Of a stretch of 50,657 bases of DNA, positions 26,748-34,369 are shown piece after piece (within the stretch, counting starts at the first letter, position 1; the number at the start of each line of letters is the position of its first letter). The notes under the pieces are model-generated. The model saw only the letters and a program-made list of their open reading frames with translations. It ran no database searches and was not told the origin of the DNA. Location of the stretch: the IMG/VR virus record IMGVR_UViG_3300012917_000005, positions 1 to 50,657 of that record, one strand, 5' to 3'. The position numbers and the translations under genes are program-made. The stretch comes from a virus.

Positions 26748-28954
26748 TGGGTATCTCCTATGGTGATGGTCGTTGGTTTGATAATGAATATGAAGCTGTA
26801 GCTGATTCTCATAGAGTAGCCTCAGATTTTCATGAACTATATAGTCCTCAAACATCAACTCCTTTATCTGACATCAATCCTGATAAGAACAAACCCATTA
26901 GTTCTAAGGACCAAAGATGGATTATAGATCAGAGTAGAGATTATCAAGATATACCTGGGCGTAAACTTCAACCAGATGCTCCTTTAGGTCCAGAGAATGA
27001 GATAACTCCTCACGGTAATCAGATTGTCTCCAGTGATCCTAATTACCCAATCAAGTATGGACCTATTCAATCAGAACGAGAGCCACTACGTCTTACGGTT
27101 ACTCCTAATATAGATGAGACTCAACCTGCTTTAACTGAGCCTAAAGATATTCACATTATCAGACATGGTACTACAGAAGAGAATGAAGAAGATAAGATTC
27201 GTGGAACTAATGATGATGTTAAGTTAAGTGACGAGGGTCGTAAACATGCCCTAGACGCCGCTGAGGAGCTCCGTGGTAAAGGTATAGAGGCTCTAGTGAC
27301 CTCACCCTTAGCTAGAGCAAAAGAGACATCCCAGATCATTGGTAAAGAGTTGGGAATACCTATCACGGTAAGTGATAAACTAAAGACTTGGAATGTAGGT
27401 GACTTCGAAGGTAAACCCTGTGAAGGTAATAACGATACGTTACAGAATTATGCAGAGAAGAAACCAGATGAAGTAGTACCTGGTGGAGAATCTTATAATC
27501 AATTTAAAGATAGAGCATTCGAAGGTATTAGAAAAGCTATCCTAGCTAACAAAGATAAGAAATTAGGTATAGTCACTCATCATATGGTCGAGAGTTCTTT
27601 AGAAGGTTGGGAGAAGACTGGACAAGATAATCCTAGTCTAGATCTATCTAAGTTATTTGAAGATACAAATCAACCAGGTTCTGTACGTAAGATGACTATG
27701 CAACCTGATAGTACCATTATGCAGCCAGATGATGATGATCGTGATCCATTTGAGATGGCTGCTATGCGTCAAAGGGAAACAGTTAAACCTGGTGGAATGT
27801 CATTAGCTGATTATTCTGAACATACGGGACATAATGTACGTAATTATGCAGGTTATCGTAAAAAGGGTAAAGCAACAGTATACGGCGAAGCTATTGCAAC
27901 TTCGCCATTTAGAGTAATTGGTAATGCCTTATTACGTGGTTCTCAAAACTTAATGGAAGCTCTTAAAACGATCTCAGATAGAGGACATGAAGGTTCTTTA
28001 ACTGATGAAGAAATCGAATCAATATCTCCTAAACTCTTTGAATTTATTAATCTGTTGAATGGACCTGCCCGTCCTATTCCTAATACTTTAGGAATGTTTG
28101 TTGCTCCATCTCTAGGTAAGAAACTATATGCAGAAGGATTGCGTAAATCTGGGAGGTCTCCTGAAGAAGTTAAAGCTCTGACTGGAGTAGAACACGGTGC
28201 AGAAGGAATGCTTCGGGAAGAAATCTCTGATTTACCTTCTAAAGTAGTTAATACAGAACTTTTAAAAAGTCTTACACTTCCTTTAGAATGGGTATTTGAT
28301 CATCCTGAATTATACAAAGTGTACCCTGAACTCAAAGATGTAAAGATATTTTATAATCCTAAACTACCTGAAACTACAGATGCAAGATTTATGTCAGTTG
28401 ATAATGAAATACAATTAAATCCTTCATTAACAGATCCTATGGATATTCATGATGCTATTCTTCATGAAGTACAGCACTGGATTCAAAATAAAGAAGGATT
28501 TGCATTCAATGTTCCTTCTGATGCTCCTGAATCATTTGTAAAAGCATTTGGAACTAGAATGCGTAAGGAAGGAGTTACAGAATCTCCTAAAGAAAGAATA
28601 TATAGACAATTAGCATCTGAAGTAGAAGCTAGGAATACTCAGAAGAGAGCAGGTATGACTGAGTTAGAAAGACGAACATCTCTTGCTAAAGAGACCGAAG
28701 ATATTAAGAGATCTTATCAACTTATCTTTGATGAGAAAGGTAATAGAATAGATGCTTCTATGTCTAAAAATCCCTCTATGGCTAAAGACACAGATTTCAC
28801 AATAAAGAAACGAAAAGAATTAGAATCTGATGCTGCTTTTGAAGCTATGGCTGCTAAGACTAAAGCAAGTCTAACAAAGAAGAGAAAAGAGAATCCTCGT
28901 TTTAGATTTAGAGGAGAAGCTCCAGATTGGTTTAAAGAAGAAATGAAACAATAA
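26747..28954 (+). CDS. Virion-type protein with histidine-phosphatase and zincin-like domains
   Basis: The 735-residue product starts at GTG. Residues ~133-290 form a histidine phosphatase (phosphoglycerate-mutase superfamily) domain: RHGTTE at 139-144 (catalytic His140), TSPLARAKET at 185-194 (Arg190) and THH at 277-279. Residues ~510-645 contain DHPELYKVYPELKD and HEVQHWIQ at 573-580 (HExxH zinc motif) with a downstream SEVEARNTQ (third ligand Glu625 possible), as in zincin-like large-polyvalent-protein domains. It is last in the internal-protein block, so it may be packaged and ejected; that is inference. Confidence 0.7.
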   Translation: MGISYGDGRWFDNEYEAVADSHRVASDFHELYSPQTSTPLSDINPDKNKPISSKDQRWIIDQSRDYQDIPGRKLQPDAPLGPENEITPHGNQIVSSDPNYPIKYGPIQSEREPLRLTVTPNIDETQPALTEPKDIHIIRHGTTEENEEDKIRGTNDDVKLSDEGRKHALDAAEELRGKGIEALVTSPLARAKETSQIIGKELGIPITVSDKLKTWNVGDFEGKPCEGNNDTLQNYAEKKPDEVVPGGESYNQFKDRAFEGIRKAILANKDKKLGIVTHHMVESSLEGWEKTGQDNPSLDLSKLFEDTNQPGSVRKMTMQPDSTIMQPDDDDRDPFEMAAMRQRETVKPGGMSLADYSEHTGHNVRNYAGYRKKGKATVYGEAIATSPFRVIGNALLRGSQNLMEALKTISDRGHEGSLTDEEIESISPKLFEFINLLNGPARPIPNTLGMFVAPSLGKKLYAEGLRKSGRSPEEVKALTGVEHGAEGMLREEISDLPSKVVNTELLKSLTLPLEWVFDHPELYKVYPELKDVKIFYNPKLPETTDARFMSVDNEIQLNPSLTDPMDIHDAILHEVQHWIQNKEGFAFNVPSDAPESFVKAFGTRMRKEGVTESPKERIYRQLASEVEARNTQKRAGMTELERRTSLAKETEDIKRSYQLIFDEKGNRIDASMSKNPSMAKDTDFTIKKRKELESDAAFEAMAAKTKASLTKKRKENPRFRFRGEAPDWFKEEMKQ

Positions 28955-28984
28955 AGAGTTAAAATATCATCTAGACATAAAAAT

Positions 28985-29014
28985 AGCCTCGGTAAGCGAA
29001 AGCCTACCGAGGCT
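28985..29014. terminator. Hairpin terminator between converging operons
   Basis: The 10-bp arms AGCCTCGGTA and TACCGAGGCT enclose a GC-GAAA-GC cap. Read on the minus strand, the hairpin is followed by ATTTTTATG, giving an intrinsic terminator for the leftward genes. On the plus strand there is no T-run, but it is the only hairpin after the structural operon. It probably separates the two transcription units. Confidence 0.75.
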
Positions 29015-29105
29015 TAGTCATGTGTGGGGTATGTGGCTTGTATAACCCCTTGTACGTTTCTTACATCAGGGGCCTGGCCTGATGATCTACTCTCTTCGTA
29101 GATTG

Positions 29106-29639
29106 TTATGCTGCTTCAGATAACCTAATCGCTGGAGGTTCTGTCGTATTAGCAGTAGTTTCGGAAAGAGGAATCACCTTAGCCGGTGGTGTCCAGTCCC
29201 ATGCTTCCAGATCCTCAATTGCATCGATGATGACATTGTAATCAGCACCATTATCTCTGGTGTAATCATAACCTTCTTCGTCTAGACGACAGGCTACAAC
29301 GATACGTTCAATCCTCTTAATCTCTTCACTAAGCTTAGCTACGTACTGATTGTAACCATCCTCATCTCGGACTACAGTAGGATCGACCCAACGTAACCAG
29401 TCAGTTAACTGGTAAACACTCTGGTAATGAAAATCATTCAGGTCGTGATCTTCATCTCCAATACGAAACTTACCAGTCTTCAACCATTCTACAGCTTCAG
29501 CCAGAGTCTTAGGTCTGGGATCTACCAGGCCAAAACGCTTAGCAGCCTCTTCCTGCTTCTTTGTAACAATATTGTTGATCTCTCGGAGGAAGTAGTTCTT
29601 GCTCTGAGCAGTGACATCTTCTTCGTTATTGTACCACAT
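29106..29639 (-). CDS. Hypothetical protein
   Basis: A 177-residue product begins MWYNNEEDVTAQ. The frame is open further upstream, but AAGGAG seven bases before this ATG sets the start and removes overlap with the gene at 29668-29901. The product is acidic and helical, with TLAEAVEWLKTGKFR, YQLTDWLRWVDPTVVR and a C-terminal Pro/Thr tail. No family is recognised. It is the last gene of the leftward operon, about 90 bases before the terminator. Confidence 0.6.
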   Translation of the reverse strand: MWYNNEEDVTAQSKNYFLREINNIVTKKQEEAAKRFGLVDPRPKTLAEAVEWLKTGKFRIGDEDHDLNDFHYQSVYQLTDWLRWVDPTVVRDEDGYNQYVAKLSEEIKRIERIVVACRLDEEGYDYTRDNGADYNVIIDAIEDLEAWDWTPPAKVIPLSETTANTTEPPAIRLSEAA

Positions 29640-29667
29640 GGTAGTCTCCTTAGTTAAAGGAACTAAT

Positions 29668-29901
29668 TTAATGTCTAGGGGGTTGTCTTGATAAGTTGGC
29701 GTGAGCAGACGTAACAACTGTTGGGACCTTATCCAGAGATCCTGTTCTATGGAATCCAATGTGGTCCAACTGTTTGTGGTCGCCTTTAGTGACCTTTCCA
29801 AGTCGTTCAGCATGCGCTCTAGCTGAATTACGAGCTTCCCGACGTCTAACTTGAGCGGGAGTATCTTCCCATTTTGTTTCTTTTGCATAGTTTCTACTCA
29901 T
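29668..29901 (-). CDS. Small basic protein with HNH-like ending
   Basis: A 77-residue product has the pattern KWEDTPAQVRRREARNSARA, then GKVTKGDHKQLDHIGFHR and ANLSRQPPR, close to a widespread short phage family that looks like a minimal HNH-type DNA-binding protein. The LDH motif and the Arg-rich helix are conserved features of that family. No activity is established. It overlaps the preceding 59-residue gene by eight bases (ATG at 29899-29901). Confidence 0.6.
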   Translation of the reverse strand: MSRNYAKETKWEDTPAQVRRREARNSARAHAERLGKVTKGDHKQLDHIGFHRTGSLDKVPTVVTSAHANLSRQPPRH

Positions 29902-30073
29902 ATTTATGTTTCCATGTATTATAAAATGTTTTCTTAAATAGGTCAGTATGTTCAGGCCATTTCATACAAGCTACTATACAAAGTACTGCATATGCTCTAA
30001 TATCACCATCAAATTCTTTTCTTGTAAACTCTATTATTTCTAACTGTTCTTTAGTAAGAGTATTTTTATTCAT
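29894..30073 (-). CDS. Hypothetical 59-residue protein
   Basis: This frame (ATG 30071-30073, TAG 29894-29896) encodes a single helical domain: MNKNTLTKEQLEIIEFTRKE, then DIRAYAVLCIVACMKWPE and KHKYE at the end. It overlaps its upstream neighbour by eight bases and its downstream neighbour by eight. It is reported because the reading frame, spacing and composition look coding, although no family is recognised. Confidence 0.5.
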   Translation of the reverse strand: MNKNTLTKEQLEIIEFTRKEFDGDIRAYAVLCIVACMKWPEHTDLFKKTFYNTWKHKYE

Positions 30074-30401
30074 ATACTCTAACCTTAATTTCCGATTGTT
30101 TACGTTCTTGTTTATTTAAGGCAATTGTAAGAGGTATCTCCAAGTTTAAATATCCATTAAGAGATTTAGCATTCTCCCACATAGGAGCTATCTTTCCAAA
30201 TACAAAATGAACTACTTCTTCATCATCTGTGACCCAATTGTGTCTTCTTAGTTCTTCTTCAATCAAATCCTTAATATGACCTATACTAATACTTGTTTCT
30301 ATTGTTCTAGAATTTTTATCTAGTTTTATAACTTGTTTATCTTTGAAACGTTGTTGGTCGTATACAACGGCATCCTCTTTAATCTTCGTTACGATGTTCA
30401 T
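30066..30401 (-). CDS. Hypothetical protein
   Basis: A 111-residue product starts MNIVTKIKEDAVVY. AGGAG six bases before this ATG sets the start, rather than an upstream in-frame one. Alternating charged strands and helices (TIETSISIGHIKDLIEEELR, then EEVVHFVFGKIAPMWENAKS) suggest a compact globular protein. No motif is recognised. Confidence 0.55.
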   Translation of the reverse strand: MNIVTKIKEDAVVYDQQRFKDKQVIKLDKNSRTIETSISIGHIKDLIEEELRRHNWVTDDEEVVHFVFGKIAPMWENAKSLNGYLNLEIPLTIALNKQERKQSEIKVRVYE

Positions 30402-30516
30402 CTTCTTCTCCTGTCGAGGGTCGCCGTTTAGAGGCGCTCTGCTCTCGCCTGGCTTTCTTCTTCTGCTCAATTTTCAATCTTTCTAATCTGTTGGTTGGAT
30501 GTTTATTCTTGCTCAT
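30379..30516 (-). CDS. Small highly basic protein
   Basis: A 45-residue product begins MSKNKHPTNRLERLKIEQKK and continues with an Arg/Lys/Glu-rich tail. ATG (30514-30516) overlaps the stop of the preceding membrane-protein gene as ATGA. Short basic helical proteins of this sort are common in phage early operons. It could bind nucleic acid, but no function is known. Confidence 0.5.
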   Translation of the reverse strand: MSKNKHPTNRLERLKIEQKKKARREQSASKRRPSTGEEDEHRNED

Positions 30517-30689
30517 GGTAATAACTTATGGATATCGAATGGAGTCGAATACATTAAGATACAGGCTCTACCTAGACATGTAGACATACTATTAATGTAT
30601 ATTAACGCTGTAAGGATTCCTAAAATAAACCATATAAGTCTATGTAGTAGTTTATCTACGATATCGATTATAGCCATAATGTACCTCAT
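30513..30689 (-). CDS. Small membrane protein
   Basis: A 58-residue product starts MRYIMAIIDIVDKLLHRL and has one clear membrane segment (about residues 18-34, LIWFILGILTALIYIN) followed by a Cys-containing tail. Start and stop form ATGA overlaps with both neighbours, so it is probably translated by coupling. Function unknown. Confidence 0.5.
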   Translation of the reverse strand: MRYIMAIIDIVDKLLHRLIWFILGILTALIYINSMSTCLGRACILMYSTPFDIHKLLP

Positions 30690-31003
30690 AAACTTAATTT
30701 AGCCTTTTTCATTACTTCATCTGGAACCCATTTACCTAGAAGGTAAGACCATTTCATCTCTAAAGCATTATATATTCTGTGATAACCATCTATGCAACAT
30801 GGACGTTCTTGCCACATGACAACTAATATAGGTCTTAACATATTAGGAGATCTTCTCTCCATATCTGGATCCCAAACAGCTTCTTTAATTAACCATTTTA
30901 AATCATCTAATTTAAATAGAATTGGTTGAAGGTTTTCAGTTTCTTTCCACACAATATCTAAATCGTATTCGATACCATCATGTGTGAAAGTATTAGTTCT
31001 CAT
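30686..31003 (-). CDS. ParB/Srx-like fold protein
   Basis: The 105-residue product starts MRTNTFTHDGIEYDL; this ATG forms an ATGA overlap with the stop of the endonuclease I-like gene. The second half has LRPILVVMWQERPCCIDGYH followed by RIYNALEMKWSYL, which matches the DG-x-HR motif of ParB-like nuclease/CTPase domains (substrate-binding loop plus helix). DNA or nucleotide binding is inferred from that motif. Confidence 0.55.
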   Translation of the reverse strand: MRTNTFTHDGIEYDLDIVWKETENLQPILFKLDDLKWLIKEAVWDPDMERRSPNMLRPILVVMWQERPCCIDGYHRIYNALEMKWSYLLGKWVPDEVMKKAKLSL

Positions 31004-31341
31004 AATCCTAACAGCCATTCTTCTGGAATGTTCCCTATGGCGTATTTAAATCCATTCTTCATAGCCCATTTAATCTGTTTCTCTTTATATTCATAAAAGA
31101 CTATTCTTAGATCCATATTAGGATGTTGTTTCTTAACTGCTATTAACTTGCATTTATCCTCTGGTCTTAGATAGCCTTTGTATTCAATGTATATTTTTCC
31201 CAGAGGGGTATATAGTTTAAAATCTATAAGATAGTGTCGAGCTAAGACGTAAGGAATCTTTTCAGTTTCGTATTCAAATGTAATCTTAGCTCGACGTAAC
31301 TGATTGACTATATTCTCTTCAGATTTATTCCTCGTCTTCAT
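31000..31341 (-). CDS. T7 endonuclease I-like Holliday junction resolvase
   Basis: The 113-residue protein shows the gp3-type order: SEENIVNQLRRAKITFEYET, then LIDFKLYTPLGKIYIEYKGY (Asp, Glu and Lys of the PD-(D/E)XK core), then LRPEDKCKLIAVKKQHPNMD and RIVFYE. T7 endonuclease I, about 149 residues, resolves branched DNA. The copy here is shorter but keeps the core. It sits in the replication module between the ParB-like and exonuclease-like genes. Confidence 0.7.
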   Translation of the reverse strand: MKTRNKSEENIVNQLRRAKITFEYETEKIPYVLARHYLIDFKLYTPLGKIYIEYKGYLRPEDKCKLIAVKKQHPNMDLRIVFYEYKEKQIKWAMKNGFKYAIGNIPEEWLLGL

Positions 31342-31480
31342 CGTTTAAATATTTACAATCTCTAATAGGTTTCTCACATTCACACCAACCATTTAATAAT
31401 TTACAGTCAGAAGGTTGGCTGTTAACGTTGAATAAGAAATCAGTGTATGATTTGTCCAGTTCTGTTAATCTCGATGACAT
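31325..31480 (-). CDS. Small Cys-rich protein (possible zinc finger)
   Basis: A 51-residue product, ATG 31478-31480 to TAA 31325-31327, has cysteines in the pattern C-x7-C-x-C-x7-C (CKLLNGWCECEKPIRDC). It ends in an acidic tail, DEDEE. It overlaps the exonuclease-like gene by 41 bases and endonuclease I by 17. Four closely spaced Cys suggest metal binding, but this is inference only. Confidence 0.45.
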   Translation of the reverse strand: MSSRLTELDKSYTDFLFNVNSQPSDCKLLNGWCECEKPIRDCKYLNDEDEE

Positions 31481-32297
31481 CAGGTTTCCTTTCTACGTGA
31501 CTAAGGTATCTTGGTCCATCTGAGTAGAGGAAAGTTCGTAGTCTTGGGAAGCAACAGTGTTTGTACTGACTGTAGCTAGCTTTAACATCGAGTTTATAAT
31601 TGCCTGACTTTCCCTCAGGTAATACTCTACATGTACAAGCTGGCGCTCTGCTAAGTCCAACTGTTTCTTTGCACGATCTAATCCTTTGATGGATATGCTC
31701 TTTTCTAAATGAATGTTCATATAGTACCATATGTCCTAGTTGTTTGTCAATAGCTAATATGTATGCAGTGTCTTTTACCAGTACCAGATCGTCGTTAATA
31801 CTAGCGCCCATATAAGCGTCAAGTTGAGATAGATAGCCCCAATCGTCAATCGTGCTTTGATCTTTCCTTTTGAATTTGTCCATCCCACGGCTAGAGGAAG
31901 ATTTAACATCAACAATGTAGCCGTCGATAATGCAGTCTCTATGACCGCAGATATCATCGAGAACAAGTTCATCCTGCTCTCCCGTAACTGTATGTCCTGA
32001 AGCTTTGGCTAGAGTTATAGCTTGAGCCTCTATTATATGCCCAAAGGAGTATTTGAATTCTGCCCATGGTGGTAGAGGCTCGGCTAACTCTGGTGTATGT
32101 ATCGAATGCCATAAAGCTTTAGGACAGACAGGTCCTAGTTTAGACATTCTTAAAGATGGTCTATAGATATCGTTATATTGAGATTGTAATCTTTTGGTTA
32201 TGTTATTGGACAAATCCAGGGCTAGTTCATCCGTGAACCAGCCTCTGGTCGTCAATAGATGTTGTATATCGGTAACCAGAGTATCGATGTTTTTCAA
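31440..32297 (-). CDS. PD-(D/E)XK nuclease, Cas4/RecB-like exonuclease
   Basis: The 285-residue product has the RecB/Cas4-type nuclease order: GHIIE at residues 86-90, GHRDCIIDGYIVDVKSS at 118-134 (catalytic Asp, Asp and Lys132), and Q158-D160-AY. Phage enzymes of this group degrade or process DNA ends during replication and recombination. Several Cys residues (C58 and a later CTC) could form an iron-sulfur site as in Cas4, but I cannot demonstrate this. It clusters with the resolvase. Confidence 0.7.
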   Translation of the reverse strand: MKNIDTLVTDIQHLLTTRGWFTDELALDLSNNITKRLQSQYNDIYRPSLRMSKLGPVCPKALWHSIHTPELAEPLPPWAEFKYSFGHIIEAQAITLAKASGHTVTGEQDELVLDDICGHRDCIIDGYIVDVKSSSSRGMDKFKRKDQSTIDDWGYLSQLDAYMGASINDDLVLVKDTAYILAIDKQLGHMVLYEHSFRKEHIHQRIRSCKETVGLSRAPACTCRVLPEGKSGNYKLDVKASYSQYKHCCFPRLRTFLYSDGPRYLSHVERKPDVIEINRTGQIIH

Positions 32298-32555
32298 TTA
32301 TATTTGTATTCCTTTTATGTAGTGAAATAAGAGTAGGTATAATGCTAATTGACCTAAACCTGCTATTGGTGCAAATGCAGACATGACTACAAATGTCTGT
32401 GCTATTTCCAACCATTTATCCTTCTTCTTAGATGGTTCTGGTTTCTTGGCAGAATCTTTTATTTCCTTTTCAACAGTCTTCCAAAAGTCTATTGTTTCTT
32501 TCATCTGTTGAAGAGGACTTTGTTGAGGACCGAAAGGACTTCCGTATCCATACAT
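32298..32555 (-). CDS. Small membrane-associated protein
   Basis: An 85-residue product starts MYGYGSPFGPQQSPLQQMKE. GGAGG five bases before this ATG sets the start. A charged middle (SAKKPEPSKKKDKWL) is followed by a C-terminal hydrophobic stretch FVVMSAFAPIAGLGQLALYL. One or two membrane passes are likely. It lies immediately downstream of the giant RNA candidate. Function unknown. Confidence 0.5.
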   Translation of the reverse strand: MYGYGSPFGPQQSPLQQMKETIDFWKTVEKEIKDSAKKPEPSKKKDKWLEIAQTFVVMSAFAPIAGLGQLALYLLLFHYIKGIQI

Positions 32556-32582
32556 TGTATCCTCCATTCTAAATGGATTAAC

Positions 32583-32600
32583 GGGGGGATGTGTCCCCCC
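32583..32600. terminator. G6/C6 hairpin downstream of the RNA block
   Basis: GGGGGG and CCCCCC surround a six-base loop (ATGTGT on plus), a very stable stem in an AT-rich genome. Neither side has a T-run, so a processing barrier or exonuclease block is as likely as termination. On the minus strand it lies about 80 bases after the last hairpin of the structured RNA and about 30 before the next gene. Confidence 0.45.
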
Positions 32601-32682
32601 AAACTTAAGGTGGTTGTTTGATTTGTCCAGAGTGCACATCATGTAACACGATTGCATCTCCATTAGTTAAAGTCCCGGACAT

Positions 32683-33824
32683 GAGACTCTAGAAGTCTCC
32701 CTACGGTAGACAACCGTCGAGACCTTGGCTCTTGTCGCGTAGGCCGGTATAGCTTTCCAACCTCGTAAGGGGATCGTCTTCCTGGCGATACGCTTCTCTA
32801 CATCGAGAGGTCTGATGTGTTTGTTCCAGGTTTACTCCCACCGAGTAGTTTTATGATGGGCGTTCCGGCTGGTTCGTTTCCCAGTCCCCGGTTATACCAG
32901 TGTACTTAACCACTGCGTCTCTTTAGATCATTCATCTGTTCATCACAGATCGGCGATCTCTGTAGAGTCTTCGATACTGAGACATCATTCCAGATGACAT
33001 TTTCACGCCTAATGGAAGCGCTAGTCAAACAGTCAAGATCAACTCTTCAGAAGAGTGTCTACTTGCTAATGATGTTACTGCTCAGTCTTTTCAGATCAAC
33101 ATCCTTGTTGAATACAGACCACAGGTTGTTCGGTCTTACAACATCTCTGGAGTTGCAATCCAGCGCATCCGATCACATGGTACTCGCTCTAAACCAATTC
33201 CGAGTTCGACACTTATCTGGTGTCCTCATGAGCGTACCGTTGCTTGTCTGCCACCGTGGCCATATCAAGGTTTAGATCTTACTTGTCCTAATACTAGATC
33301 GTACTTTCACTCAAGAAGGATTTGAACCTTCTATTTATACCAGTTAAGTCTGAGTTACTGTAAGGAGCTACACATCTCCTTAGGATACTAATATTAGTCC
33401 TGCTTATGCTTCTCTGTCAGTTAGACAGTGACTACGGTATCTCCACTAGTCCTTTGCCGTCTCACAGTTTGGACCCTGTGTTCTAGACTAAGCTGACTGA
33501 TCACGTCTGTCACCGGAGGTCTAGATTTGGATACGGTTCAGTCCTACTTCCTTATATTTTAACCTCCATGTAAGGATACACGGGCCTACTTAGCGCTCTC
33601 CTACTGTATAGCCCTCAAAAGCTAGTACGTTACTCACGTAAACGAACCGTGCCTTCCGTACATTTGTTTACAGGAGCGCTTATCGAGAGAGAGGTCATCA
33701 CTCCTCTGTTGGTCTCTTCCAAGGAAGAGCTGTGGATGTTTCTCCACTACTCTCGGATCTGTCTGCTGGCCACTCTCTGCCAGTATTATCTGAAGCTCGT
33801 TCGATTGGAGATCTTCTTGAGATC
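32683..33824 (-). ncRNA. Giant structured noncoding RNA candidate (GOLLD/ROOL-type)
   Basis: No convincing gene is present for about 1.1 kb, yet perfect hairpins lie almost end to end: 32683-32699, 32703-32717, 32898-32915, 32934-32950, 33042-33056, 33125-33142, 33147-33163, 33208-33224, 33361-33382, 33414-33428, 33463-33480, 33714-33729, 33732-33747, 33766-33783 and 33810-33824, and longer helices 33179/33238 and 33482/33525. Loops are purine-rich in the minus-strand sense (GATGA, GAAACA, AGAGAGTG, CUUG), matching flanking genes on that strand. GC content is visibly higher than nearby. Ends are approximate. The class name is inference; GOLLD and ROOL are large phage-associated RNAs. Confidence 0.65.
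33309..33355 (-). ncRNA. tRNA-like element lacking an anticodon arm, within the giant RNA
   Basis: In minus-strand RNA, ACTCAG (33355-33350) pairs with TTGAGT (33314-33309). Between them lie a D-loop-like stretch containing ACTGGTA and a perfect T-arm, GAAGG-TTCAAAT-CCTTC (33331-33315), whose loop is a canonical T-loop. No anticodon stem is present, giving about 47 nt instead of the usual 72 or more. It resembles the acceptor-T half of a tRNA or tmRNA. The flanking hairpins make it part of the larger structured block. Confidence 0.55.
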
Positions 33825-34006
33825 GGAGGACTTGCTTTCTCGACAATCTCAACAACCTCACAGATTGCACATTTCGAAGTAGTTGTATCGTTTAATTGTT
33901 TGGTAGCATATTCAATTGCCTCAGACAGTGTTGCTTTGCAACCAGGAGGTAAACCATTTTTTGATACATGTTTGATAACAACCACAGCATAGAATTTCTC
34001 GTTCAT
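33698..34006 (-). CDS. Hypothetical protein running into the RNA block
   Basis: The 102-residue frame starts MNEKFYAVVVIKHVSKNG. The first ~60 residues look like a compact domain (ATLSEAIEYATKQLND, then CAICEVVEIVEKAS). The last ~40 are Ser/Arg/Glu-rich and coincide with hairpins of the structured RNA, so the tail may be non-native coding. ATGA overlap with the upstream small gene supports the start. No family recognised. Confidence 0.5.
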   Translation of the reverse strand: MNEKFYAVVVIKHVSKNGLPPGCKATLSEAIEYATKQLNDTTTSKCAICEVVEIVEKASPPISRRSPIERASDNTGREWPADRSESSGETSTALPWKRPTEE

Positions 34007-34140
34007 AGATCACCTTTGGGTATGACGTATTTATTACGTCTGTTAGTTCGTTTGATCGTAAGATCTAAGAAATGATATTTAGTCTTCCATCTATTTTCAT
34101 AGATACCTGGATGTTTAATCTCACATGCTGTGGAAACCAT
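34003..34140 (-). CDS. Hypothetical 45-residue basic protein
   Basis: ATG 34138-34140 to TGA 34003-34005 encodes MVSTACEIKHPGIYENRWKT followed by a Lys/Arg/Asn-rich end. It overlaps the next start as ATGA and the upstream gene by 20 bases. Function unknown. It is included because it is collinear with its neighbours and shows the same overlap rule. Confidence 0.4.
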   Translation of the reverse strand: MVSTACEIKHPGIYENRWKTKYHFLDLTIKRTNRRNKYVIPKGDL

Positions 34141-34306
34141 CTAATCTATCCTTTCTCCGTTGAGCATAGAACTCTTGTAAATTAGCATATTCAAGTCTAC
34201 GTTGAATATTTAATTTAGTTTGACGTTCAAATACTCTTTGAAGCTGAGTCCTTGGTAAAGGACCATCAGATTTCTTTATCTTATGTTTAATGGGAGGTCT
34301 TTTCAT
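34121..34306 (-). CDS. Small basic protein
   Basis: A 61-residue Arg/Lys/Gln-rich product starts MKRPPIKHKIKKSDGPLPRT, then forms a probable amphipathic helix (QRRLEYANLQEFYAQRRKDR). GGAGG lies six bases before the ATG (GGAGGATAATATG). Function unknown. Confidence 0.5.
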   Translation of the reverse strand: MKRPPIKHKIKKSDGPLPRTQLQRVFERQTKLNIQRRLEYANLQEFYAQRRKDRLDGFHSM

Positions 34307-34328
34307 ATTATCCTCCTTAGTAGGAATA

Positions 34329-34356
34329 GGGAACTCCCACGGAGATAAGAGTTCCC
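34329..34356. terminator. 8-bp hairpin between small gene and SSB block
   Basis: GGGAACTC and GAGTTCCC form a perfect 8-bp stem with a 12-base loop between the genes at 34370 and 34306. Plus-strand reading ends in CCCTTTCC. On the minus strand TATTCC follows, so it is a weak terminator or an mRNA end-protecting stem for the SSB transcript. Confidence 0.45.
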
Positions 34357-34369
34357 TTTCCTTCGTTAT

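Noticed and set aside
29640-29888. N-terminal extension of the 29106 gene to 29888
   Set aside because: It would fully overlap the better-supported small basic gene at 29668-29901, and a strong ribosome site precedes the internal ATG at 29639.
32994-33275. Plus-strand reading frame of 93 codons in the RNA block, and a longer open +1 frame (about 32981-33327)
   Set aside because: The first is opposite to flanking gen es and low in protein character. The second has no start codon and crosses many perfect hairpins. I treat both as by-products of structured RNA, though the second deserves a homology search.
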